This document shows positions 38,603-49,775 of a stretch of 64,000 nucleotides of DNA, piece by piece (position 1 is the first letter of the stretch; every line of letters begins with the position of its first letter). The DNA lies in assembly GCA_026261815.1 (NCBI GenBank), contig JAMPIT010000476.1, forward strand, positions 5,235,501 to 5,299,500, read 5' to 3'. Position numbers and translations under genes: made by a program. A model generated the notes under the pieces. The model was given only the letters and a program-made list of their open reading frames with translations, did not search any database and was not told the DNA's origin. Source of the DNA: Monarcha castaneiventris obscurior. Its lineage: Eukaryota > Chordata > Aves > Passeriformes > Monarchidae.

Positions 38603-38673
38603 CTGTGAGAAGCAGGGAGTTGAACTTGATGATCCTTATGGGAGCCTTCCAACACAGGATATTCTGTGATTCT
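38603..38673 (+). repeat. CR1 LINE terminal fragment
   Basis: Reads gggagttgaacttgatgatc, then a variant of the ccttccaac block, and ends attctgtgattct. This is the usual CR1 3' terminus with its short ATTCTATGATTCT-type repeats. Only the last 70 bp or so is recognisable. Confidence 0.8.
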
Positions 38674-41600
38674 CTTGCAACAATTCAGCCTCGAGACCCT
38701 CACTTCACTGCTGTCCTCTTGACCAAGAGCTGCCTACAAGCAACACTGACTTCACACCGGAGCAGATTGAGTTTTCCAGCCAAACTGATAAAAAAGCAAA
38801 ATGATTTTCATATGCCTGGACTCTGTTTCCCCATAAATAAGGCAGAGATGGAAACTGGGGGAAGGGGGTTGTCAGAGCAGTAGGTCAAGCATCAGAGCCA
38901 CACTGAGAACGCTGATCCAGCCCTTGTCCGGGAAAGCATTTCTATTTAGGAAAGCTGGAAGGCACATCCCTGCTCTCCTTTGAAGCCCCTGAGAACTGAG
39001 AGCCAGGCAGTTTAAGGATATCTAAATGCCAGAAGGAACAGATAAGACCTAGATACCAGCTGGCAAACCCAGAGCCTCAGAAGGTATTTAGGCAAACAAT
39101 GTTTTTAATGGAAATTAAGAGCTTACTTTTGTGGGCAGAGTCTTGAAGTACACATGTGCCTTAAAAAAAACCCAACAAAAACATTCCTAGCAGCTTTCCT
39201 GAAGAGATTCAGATGCACACGTTATGTATCAGTGCTTGTAAACCTTCATGTTATCACAGAAAACCCAGCCTCCAGCCTGGTTGTGGTGTCTCCACTCTAG
39301 ACATCCCCAAAACCCCTAAAATCATGGAAAAGGCAAAGTGCTGTACCTCACCTACAACACCAACAAACCCACAAGCAGCACAGACCTTCCCCAACTCTCT
39401 GAGCATGTATTTCCTACTCCTGCCTGCAGCTCTACTACTGCCTTTCTCACATCAATACCCTGACTATGGCTGCTTGAAAAATTTCCATCAAAACAGTTCA
39501 TAGCAGGTCATTTTTCAGTCAAAGACAGATTTTTTTTTTTTTTTAAAGCACAGAAATTTTTTTGGTGGAAATTTGCCTGACTTGTCTGAAATGTCAAAAA
39601 ACTAGAAAAAAAAAAAGACTGAATTTTGGTTTCAAGCTGCAAAAATCGTAGTTTTTAAACAAAAAAATGCAATTAAACTGTCTTTTTAATTAAACTTCCA
39701 AAGAGAATAAATTCTCTTGCTTTCATTAAAAAATGTTCCTGGTGTGATGGGTACACTCAGATTTTCAGAAAACACTACCTCCAGGGATTATTAAGGAAAT
39801 TAGTCGTTGTGCAAAAGGGAAGGAACTGGTTAGAGCCTGGCAAAGGAGCAGAGCAAGGATAAATGCTTTTTTTTCAGCCTGATGTTAGGTTAACAGCCAG
39901 GCATCCCACAGCTCTGCTCTGGGATTTCATGTATTTATCGCTGATATGGGTGCAGAACAAGGTTGTGATGCTTGCAGAGGACACAAGCCCATGGGGCCTC
40001 AGGGTCCCATCACCCCAGCATGATCCTGTCTGATGGCACTGGGTGCTGTCAGGAGACACAGCCCCAGCCCTGTCACTGGCTCCCAGGAGTGGTTTGTGCA
40101 TCACCCAGTGGAGATGCCCAACCTGGCCCTTGCTCTAACCCCCTAGGGGTGTTTGGCTATGGCTCCATTACTCCATGGTGCTGAGAAGCCTTTGGCACAA
40201 GCTTTTAGGCAGTGGGGAGACATCCCCCCTCTCTGGAGGGGCACTGGGATACAACCCTGCCATGCCAAGCCCGTTTTGGGAGGTTCAGTACTCTCACCCA
40301 GCGTGGGAGCAGGGGATCCACACACTGTGGAGGCTCCAGTCAGAGCCACCAGCACCCATCTGGGTTACAAGTGAACATGAACTCTCCCTCCCCATCTGGA
40401 GCCCATGTACAGCAAGTGGCAAGATTTATATTGTGCTGAAGCATTCCACAGTTTTGAGCACAGAAATGATTGAACTCCAGATGTTAACAAGATGCAGGAC
40501 CCTTTTTTTATTATTAAAAACGTGATTTCTTGTTTTGCTCATGACAAAACCCATCAGATTAACTTATTAGGAGCGGAACTGCCATCAGGCCGGTGGAAGC
40601 AAAGCCGGCTCTGGCTGCCTGAGAGCTCACTGGAGCACATGGGAAGACCAGGGCTCCTTTGGAGCAGAGCTGTGTCCAGCCACCTCTTTGCACTGGACCA
40701 AAAGCAGGACACAGGTGACCTTGCTCTACATCCACTGGTAATGCAGGGACATTGTTGTCCCTGTGCCTTGGTTTCCCCATTCCTTAGGGAGAAGGTCGCT
40801 CAGAGCTGGAAGGGAAGGCCCTGAGCAAATGCCCACTCTGCAGCCTCATCCAAATCAAGTCTCCTTGCTGAAGTAGCAGAGCCTTTGCTAACAAGCACCA
40901 TAACCCCAGCCAGGAATGGAAACCTGCTCACACTCCTCTGTCCACCCCCTGGAAGGACAGGGGGGACCCAGGATGTGGGGCTGCTATGCTCATGCTGGCA
41001 CGACTCAGCAAGCAGCTCTCGTACCCTGATTCCCCTCTGGGAGAGCCATACAGCACCTTACAGCACCACAAACTTCACTTCCCATCAGAAGGGAAACAAA
41101 TTTCCGAATACCTCTGCAAGTCCTAAATACTCTTCTTGGTGAAGTTTTGCTGGGACAGTCCACCAGCAGTGCCTGGAGTGGCACGGCCAACATCTGTACC
41201 CCAGAGCCCGGGCTGGGGCCTGTCTGGAGCTGTCACATCTTTGCTGCTTTATCACAGGAACTTTATCACAAGCTCATAACACACACATCTTTGCACCATG
41301 AGATCAAACAGGTACGGGATGGCAGTGCAGCCTGCTGTCACAGCACGGCCCCCAGCAGCTAGTGTTGCTCCCTGCTGTGAAGGGAAAACATGTTGAGGCT
41401 GCATGATGGAGAGGACCCACATATGCTCACCCTGATGTTGTACAGCCAGACCAGCTCAGGAAATTCACCAGCACAAAGGCAGCCTCTCCTGCTAATCCCT
41501 TGGAGGCACAGCATCCTTTGAGGTCTGCACATTTCCACTTACCCATAGCACATGGCAGCTCTAAGGACAGTCACATCTGTCTGCTCAGGGGCAGAAAAAC

Positions 41601-44600
41601 ATTTCTCAGGAGTCCCAATGTCCTGCTTGGCCAGGGTGAGCTGGGGACAAGCCAGAACAGTGTGGCTTCCCTACACCCAGCACAACCATCCTCCCCACTG
41701 AGCACAACCTAGGAAAGGCACTGCCCTGTCCCTTTCCCACACAGGGACCCTATTTCCCTCTCAGGTACAGGGGACACAGCCACTCTTCTGTCCATGCCCA
41801 GGACAGCAGGCACCAAGCACACACCTGCAAGCAGGAGGATGCTGTGTTCATAGGACAGTCTTCCCAGGATACCTGTTTTGAGGTCAGCACCACCCAGGTG
41901 TGCTGCAGCCCTCCACCAGCATCTCTGGAGCAAACCCACCAGCCCAGCAAGCATCAAGAGCCACCTTCCTCCACAGTCAGGGCTCAAGAAAACTTCTGCA
42001 GATCAGAGTGTTTATTCACCTAAAGGGGCCCCTTAAATAGAGCTGAGAGCCTTGTCACTCTGCCTGACCTTGTTTTATTCCTTCTTGCATGCTTTGAAGG
42101 GAGCTTCTTCTAACCTAAACCTCTCCCTGCTAACTGTGCACACCTAGCTGTGCCCTCGGTGCCCAGTGGAGATGGGGCTCCTCTGCTCTGAGCCTGGCTT
42201 GGTGCTGGGTGTCTCCCAGGCCTGCAGAGCCACCCTGGTGGGAGCTGGGCAATGGGATGCTTCCCCAGTGGAAGAGCTTTCTGTCCATTCCCTTAGAGGT
42301 GCTGGATGCTTGCAACCTGCCTCCATCAACATTTCCTTCACCTCTTCCTCATAGCCTCCTCTTTAATGCCATATCCCCAGGCAGAGCCCTGGGGGTGCCA
42401 CACTCCCTCTTGAACTTCCCCTAAATTGACTGAATATGGAATTTTTCATTCCGAGAACACGAGAATCAGGTGGAAGGAAAAACTGTACTCTTCCACTTTT
42501 GGGGGAAAAATCCCATAAACCTTTAATCCTCCTCCCTTCCCCAGAATCATTCATCATCTGGCAGAAAAAATTCTAATTGCAAATGTAGTCAAGCAGTGCT
42601 GTGAGTGAGCACAGGACATTAGCACCACTCTTGGGCAGTAACAAGAAAACCCCATATTCACCATCTCACCTGAGCACAGCTGCTGGATTTGTCTGCAGTG
42701 GACAGGTCCTGCCAGACCCTCATCCTCTCCCTGGCAAGGGTGAGTGGTCCAGGGAGCTGGGGCTCTGCAGCATCTGAGACACCCGAGCTCGCAGCTCTGC
42801 TGACACAAATAACTTTTCCCCCTGTTCTTGGCATGGTGTGTTCTGCTCAAACACACTTCAAAGAGGCAGCTCTGCAGAAAGAATGTTTCAAAAAATATAA
42901 TATTTCCATCTGTTATTCCAATAGTTTATGCTGTGGGACTCCTCATGGACTATTTGCCTTTCTTTGCTCCTATTAGGTGTAAAAAGTATTAAATCAGCAA
43001 GCCCTTGGGGCTGGCAGGCAATGCCTAATGCTGCAGCCCAGCCAGCAGGTCCTGTTCCCCTGCAGCTCTGCACCTTAATGCCTCTCCAGAGAGGAAGGTA
43101 CAGGCAGGGAAGCAGCATTTCCTTAAAGGCAGTAAAGTCCCCTTGATCCACCAACTTTATTTCTGCCTTGAGAGCAAACAGAACCTGCCTGTGCTTATGG
43201 GGATGCCCCAGACTGTGCTTTGCAGGAGGCAGAGCAGCCCAGGATCCCTTCCCTGCCCCAGCAGCACCCAGGGATTGAAACCCCAATCAGAAGAAGGCAC
43301 AGGCTCCTGTGCTGAGCTCCCACATCAGCCTGTCCCCACTGGGGACATCCCCAGCATCACTCTGCTCACTAGCTCCTGTTCCTCACAAATCTGAGCAACC
43401 TCTGCCTTACTGCTCGATTAGTCAAATATGGAAGTGAGTTATCGGGTGGAAAAGGGGAAAACAGGCAGAGAGCTGTTTCCAGGATACACTTTCCTGGGAA
43501 AGCAGACCAGAAGCACAATGAGCACAGTGAACTATAACTTTACAGCACTAGCAGGCACAAAACAAGCTGTGGTTTTAATGTATCTTGGGGATACCTTAGG
43601 GGTAGCAGGAGCTGAATGCTCCTTCCCTGGGCTTCAATAAGGGCACTGTAAGGACACTGCTGTGCTGGACCTTTCCCCCTTTGTGGTTCATTTGGTCTGA
43701 AAGGGTTTCCCACGCCATGTGAAGAAGCAATGCCTTCCCATGGTGGCAAGGGCTGCTCCATTACCCCCTCCCTGCCCTGAGCTGCCTCTCCATGCAGCCC
43801 TTTCCCCTCTGGGTGACCAAGGACACTCAAAACCAGTTGTCCTGGCCACCTGACGAAGCCAGACCCACAGGGAAGGTGTGCATGAGACCAGCAAAGCCTT
43901 ACCCTCCACATCACTTGTGGGCAAGGTGCCATATTGGATGGTGCTTGTCTCAGTCACCTGCTCTATCCCACAAGCAGAAAAAACATGGGAAAAAGCAGCT
44001 TTCCCAAGCTTCCCATCAGAGCAGCCCCACACAGCTGCCATAGCCATGGCGGAGGTACCTGCAATGGCTGTCCCATCACAGGTCCCTGATGAACAACTTC
44101 AGCACAGTGTTGAGGAGACTTCCTCAAGATCCATCTTCCCCCTTCAGAGAGTCAGTAAGGGAGGAAGTTTTTCAAAACAGAGATTCAAGGCTACACAGCA
44201 CCAGCATACAAGACCTGAGTCCCCTCCTTATTTCCCATCCTGCAGCCCAAGGCTTCACACTGCTAAGACAGCAAAGGATTCCCAGCCCCTTCAGAGAGCT
44301 GGAGAGATGGAGAACTTCCACTCATGAGCCACAGCCAGAACAAAATGAGTCTTTATTTTTATCTGGCCCATTATAAGTCATTATGTAGTGCTCCCAGGTG
44401 TCCTATATCACCAAAGGCACATTTCTTGATAAGCAGCCACCAGAGACTGCACTGTGCCATCCTGCATGCAAATGGAGCAGAAGAGATCCTGAGAGCAACT
44501 CCAACCCCCAGATCTCATCTCCCTTCAAGGCCTCCTGAGCCCAGGAGAAGGTCATGCTCCATCTCTGCAGACACACCCCAATGAGAGGCACAGCATTATT

Positions 44601-45224
44601 CTCCCCCCCCACTCCACAATCCAAAGTGTAACCCAATCTACTCAGCTGGAAATGGATCTTTTATTGCATCCTGAGTCATTTAGAGCTCCTTTTAATAAAA
44701 TCAATATTCTTCCCCCCTTTCCCAATTTAACAAGCTCCCAAATGTCTGCTCTCCTGACATACCAAACATTTCCAGCTCCCTGTCCCCCCTCCCCATCAGA
44801 TCCAATGGAAAGCAGGATCTCATCAAAGCTGCTCCAAGGGTACCAATACAGAGAAGGTGACACAGCAACCCCAATTCCGTACATTTCACATCAACAATGA
44901 TCCCAACCTTACAATAGTCCCATGGTGATGGCAGAATGAGGCCATCATGCTCTGTGGCAATGTCCCCTCTGTCCACTGCACATCTCTCTGTGCCCTTGCA
45001 GTAGAAAGCTGCCTTGAGAACTGCAAGCCCTTGAGATAGTCTCAAGTCTGAAGACTTGGGCAAAACAAAAAAAACCCAAACCACACAATAAAGGTTGAGT
45101 TCAGAGTCCGTGAAAGGTGTGTTGGCCATTGGGGGTTTCCTGTTGATCAAGGTAAGGGGGAATGAAGGCACTGAGCAGGGCTGGCAACCTGGAGAGCCCA
45201 GTAATTATTTTTAAATGAAAGCTC

Positions 45225-45560
45225 AGATTTTGCAACATATGAAATCCATCATGCCTTTAGCCACATAAATACATCAAGGGGTCTGGATACTCGAAGTCCC
45301 TTTTCTCAGTTCAGTAATACAGAGAAGTATTGCACAGTGGCACATACAGAGAGCCTGCAACTTAAAATGGCTCTCGTTCAATAATTATGTCAGCATTTGT
45401 GTAATAGTAATCACTAACAGTTAATATAACGCACAGTGAATACCAGATTGATGTTTAACAGTGTTAAGATGCAACCTATAAAGCATATGCTTGTGTAATT
45501 ATACTGATAAGTTTCCAATCAGCAACAAACAAAATCTGTCCACAGATCCTTACACAGAAT
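45225..45560. promoter_or_regulatory. Candidate conserved non-coding element
   Basis: AT-rich block without recognised repeats, including aataattatgtcagcattt, tgtaatagtaatcac, cagttaatataac and taattatactgataag. Flanks at 44 kb and 46 kb are GC-richer. No open frame. Probably regulatory by texture; unproven. Confidence 0.35.
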
Positions 45561-47869
45561 TGAAAAGATCCCAGCAGTCAAAAGGAAGATTTGCAGAGGG
45601 TCCTTAGGAGCAAAACACAGTGAGGCTCAGAACGGAATATGGTCACTGGCTGCAGGTCAGGAGCAATAGGACTCTCCATCCTGCTGGACCATCCTGTGCC
45701 AGCCCTTCCTTCTGCTTGACCTTATACAAGCCTCTTGAATCCACTTACCTGCATGAGCAAAGGTAGACATGATCCTGGGATGAGAACATCCCAGATATTC
45801 CCTTCATTCTGAAAGCTGATACACAGAGGGATCAAGATGGATTTCCCATGGGGCTGGGAAATCTCCCAATATAAGGATGAAGAAGGCTGTGTTATATCAA
45901 GACACATTTCACCCAACTTAATATTTAAATAAAATCTCTGAAGCACTGAAAATGCCCCAGCAGAACTATTTGCAAACATTTTCCTCAAGGATTTTAAAAA
46001 AATGTTATATTTTAAAGAATAAGCATCCCTCAGAAGGGCCAGCTGTCCTCCTGGCAAGATCTGGGGTTGCCTCACTTCACTGCAACTTCACTGACCTATG
46101 CCAGCTGTGCCCAGAGAGCAGCAGATCCTGGGGTCTCGCATCCTGGGGCAAAGAGGGTGGTTGGAGAAGAGTAAACACCAAAGGCATCCTGCAGGATCAT
46201 TGCACAGGTGAGGCACCTCCCAGCATCTTCCCTCCTTCCCAAATAAACTCTGACTCTCCAACCATGGCACACTTGCACGGAGTAGCCAGTAAAACAATGG
46301 CACAGAAAGCAGCCAGCACTTACAGTCCAATATGCAGCTACACACTGGCATCATCTGCAAGTAATTAGAAAATATAAACACTCACAATGAAACTTGGGTT
46401 CCTATACTTAGCAAGACTTTAATGGGCTTTTCTTTGGCCAGAAAAACCCTATTAGAGTGATAAATTATTAGCTTTTTTTCCTAAACCAGCATGAAACCTT
46501 TCAATGGAAAACTTACAAAAGGACAAACATGCCCATTTTCGGCAGCCCTGACAAGGAAGAGGAGGGGGTGAAGAAGCAAGAACCAGCCCAGCAAACAGAG
46601 TGGCTTTTCCCCAGTGTGCCCTCACCCGTGGGTTTTTAGCCCCAGGCAGCCCATGTCACCCATGGGCACAGCAGCCAGCACATGCCAGCATATCCCTGAG
46701 CCTGTCACCAGCTCCAGCAGAGCCCAGCACAGCCATGTGGCTTTCTCCACTGGCTTATACAGCTGAGCTGGGCTCAGGAGCCCCCTGACCTACATCAAGG
46801 CAGTCCCCACCACCCCAGAAGCTTGCTGGCTCCCTCACCTCTGCCAATTGCAGCCTGTGCTGTGCTCATCTGAAATAAGCCTCAAGGAGCAAGAGTCCAC
46901 ACAGTCCTTGGGGAGCTGGGTTAACAAACCCAAAGCCTCACTTTGTCATTGAACAGAGAGGGAGAGACTGCAGGTGAGTCCAAGCTGTCACAGCCCGGAG
47001 AGATGGGACCAGGAGCTGTTGATGCCTCCACACACATCCCTGCCTGGGCAAACTGGTGCCCCTGCCTGGTATTGCCCCATGCATTTGTGCAAGACTGCAC
47101 ACGCATGAGGTCAATGGAAACTAGGAAGAAACTGCTGTGGTTTGGCTCCCAGAGGCATTGAGAAAAGTGTGATCTTCCCTTGCCCCAAAACAAGTCAGGG
47201 AAATTCATGAGAACAGCCTTTCTTGTGGGTTATTCTGGCAACAGTGGGGCTGGACAGGACCAGGAGTAAGATGACACAAGGCCATAAAACATGTCAGAGC
47301 AGCAGCCACACGATGAGAGTCTCTGTGCTGGGTGCTCAAGCCTGACCACAGCCTGAGTCAGCCCATCAACTGACCCGCCTCCAGCACACTCCCAGCTCTG
47401 GCCCAGGCAGCCCAGTGCCATTAACCCTCTCCAGCCCGAGGGAGGGCTCAGCATCTTCCACATGAAGTGCTGGTTTGGATGCCACCCCCTGATCGCCACT
47501 TTCTGCCTTCAGGTGCAGGCACCAACTACCCAACAAAGCCACCCCTGGGAGCAGCTGGCCCAGAGCCCGCCCAAAGCCACCAAGATCCCAGAAATCCCAT
47601 GCAGACCAGCCATCCTCAAAAAAGCACTCAGCAAGCCAAACCCACCCTTTCCCACATCCCATTCCTTTCAGCCTGACCCATCCTACAAACGTGAGTCTCA
47701 CCAGGGTCCCCCATTATTGCTGTTCCCCTGTGCCCCATGACAGAGCGTTTAATGCCTCATCCTCAGGGCTTCAGGCAAACGAGGAGAACAAATGAGTGCC
47801 AGGGGAGAGAGATATGGTTTGCACCACTTAATCACCATCCCCAATAAACCGGCCCCGCAGCTCTGCGGA
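45561..47869. other. Upstream intergenic sequence, no gene recognised
   Basis: No supported gene. A short AT-rich segment at 46395-46500 (gataaattattagc) may be a small conserved element. The remainder shows only chance open frames. Confidence 0.55.
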
Positions 47870-47953
47870 GGGTAAGACAGCAGAGTTCAGCAGATTTTAT
47901 CAATAACATCACCGAGCCCCGCTGCGTGCCTAAGAGAGTTGCCATGGTTATTG

Positions 47954-47970
47954 TGACAGATTTACTGTCA
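47954..47970. repeat. 17-bp inverted repeat of TGACAG
   Basis: TGACAG at 47954-47959, a 5-nt spacer, then CTGTCA at 47965-47970. The arms are exact complements. TGACAG is the core bound by MEIS/TGIF-type TALE homeodomain proteins. Confidence 0.9.
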
Positions 47971-48002
47971 TTGTAACTTAATGCACCATAATAAGGATCT
48001 GC

Positions 48003-48033
48003 ATAGTTATTATTGTTTTACAATGATAACTAT
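48003..48033. repeat. 31-bp near-perfect palindrome with 3-nt centre
   Basis: Left arm atagttattattgt (48003-48016), centre ttt (48017-48019), right arm acaatgataactat (48020-48033). Thirteen of 14 pairs are Watson-Crick; the exception (T48011 with G48025) would be a U-G wobble in RNA. ATTGT and ACAAT in inverted orientation resemble a SOX dimer site. Confidence 0.92.
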
Positions 48034-48070
48034 AATTCAACCGCAGCTTTATGACTAAATTTGTAACATT

Positions 48071-49709
48071 ACTAGGATGTTCTGGGAAGAATTGGAAGCA
48101 GGGCAATTCACATGCTTTCTCAGAATATAGAAAGAAAAAGATCTTGGTCGGTGCCCTTTTCTTTTCTTTTAATTGCTTCTTTGAGAACAATTTTTGTGGT
48201 TTGGTTACTGTTGGTTTGGGAGAGGGTGCTCTGTCAGAGGCCATGCAGAGAGGTAGCTGAAAAATGGGATTTTTCCACTGCAAAATTGATCCTGGGGGGA
48301 AAAAAAATCCCAAAGTCTTTCAACAGAAAGTTGAAAAAAAATTCCCAAGTGTTGCCAACTGGGAAGCAGACACAAAGCACTGGCAAGATGAACAAAAATG
48401 GTCAGATTTTGTTCAAAAAGAATGACTTCAGCAGCATGGAGAGGGCTCTGCACCACCTTAGAGCTTGCCTGGGCTAAGACCATGGAGCAAAGCCAAGCAC
48501 CTTCTCCCAGCTGTGGGGCTGCAACCCCATAAACTGCCCCAGCCCACCCCAGGCTCTTGGCAGCCCCATGGGTTCCTCTTGGAACAACTCAGCCAGCACA
48601 AATTACTGCCCCAAAACTTTAAACAGCATTTACTGATGGATTAACTTGCTCAGAAATGGAGTGATTTGAGAAATCAAAGCTTCAGACAAGGACTTTTTGG
48701 CAATTCTCAGGACACGGGACCCACATCAGGGGTCCCCACACCTGCATCCCTAGCTGCAGCTCTCCAGGATGGGGAACAAGTCCCACCTGGGCTGGACCCA
48801 TACAAGCAGCTGGTCCCCAGGGGAAAGCAAAAGAGAACCCAAGCCTGAAATACAACCAAGGTTTCCATCAGGTTCCCTTGCACCCTCCTCCCAAAGCTCT
48901 CCCCTGTTTGAGGGCTTAGCTCCTTCTTGGATTTCATCACAAGTGCAATGCTGCCAATTACCTCACAAATTTATAGGGAGTTCTGATGGTTTACATCCCT
49001 CTTTCATTCTGCCCCAGCAGCCCATTGCCCCCAGGGGCTCTGGGGATAACCTTCCTTTTGTGCCAGAGACACCTACTCTGCCTGCACTGGGCAAATTAAA
49101 GCAGAAAAGGGGCATTTTCCCAGCTCCTTCTTGTTACTAACTGGGGAGGGGTCTCAAGGTTTTCTAAGGAATGAAAACCAGTCTGTACCACCCATTTGGC
49201 TTCCATAGCAAGTCCCCAGTTCAACACCTCCAGCAGACACTCCAGACTCAGTACATCATCTCAGCTTCCCACAATATCTCGGTCTTCCTAAAGACACATG
49301 GACACAGCATGCACAAGTCGCATCCCTTTAGCTGAGCAAAAGCTGGCCCTGCTCAGAGGGGGCTTAGGTCAGCAATCCATGCTCTGGGACTTGGAGCCTT
49401 TTGGGTTCCCAAATGTATTGCTTTCCTGAGTGATTTATGGTCTTTTCCCATTCCTTATGCTGACTGGATCAGGGATGGAGTTTTCTGTAGTCCCTCACCC
49501 AACAGCATCAAGGGCCCCTTCCCGGTGCTCCTCAGGCAGCAAGCTGCTCTTCCTGCACAGGAACTTCAGAAGTGTTCCTTTCTGCATGAAGAGGCCCAAA
49601 GTTTCCCTGGAGCTGGGGGAAAAGGTGGGAAGACTGGCAGAGGCAGGAGCGATGCTCACCCCGGGGCCGGGTGCTCACACACCCTCCCTCCCAGCAGTGA
49701 TGTGTGTCA
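48071..49709. other. Upstream intergenic sequence, no gene recognised
   Basis: The first 350 bp is A/T-run-rich (48240-48420) and may be an old repeat. The rest is GC-moderate without a supported gene. Confidence 0.5.
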
Positions 49710-49775
49710 GAGCAGGTTACGTCACGCTCCCCGGCCACCACCACCTCCTGCTCCCGGGGCTGATATATGAGAGGA
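49710..49775 (+). promoter_or_regulatory. Promoter-like CRE plus TATA-like cluster
   Basis: TTACGTCA, a CRE-type site, lies at 49717-49724 in locally CpG-bearing sequence (49660-49760). An ATATATGA-like TATA element at 49763-49770 follows about 40 bp downstream on the plus strand. The order and spacing resemble a compact inducible promoter, but no open frame or splice signal downstream supports a transcript. Confidence 0.25.

Larger units (their letters stand above)
37521..45224. other. Upstream intergenic sequence, no gene recognised
   Basis: Contains the CR1 terminus at 38603-38673, the poly-T run at 38077, and an AT-rich old-repeat-like segment at 39480-39740. 40-45 kb is GC-moderate with many overlapping chance open frames. 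No exon was recognised. Confidence 0.55.
47870..48070. promoter_or_regulatory. Candidate enhancer with nested palindromes
   Basis: A 200-bp AT-rich block containing an RFX-like half-site gttgcc at 47939-47944, an inverted pair of MEIS-type sites at 47954-47970, and a 31-bp palindrome with inverted SOX-like sites at 48003-48033. It lies between GC-richer flanks and contains no open frame. The clustering of dimer-type sites suggests a transcription-factor platform; conservation was not tested. Confidence 0.4.
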
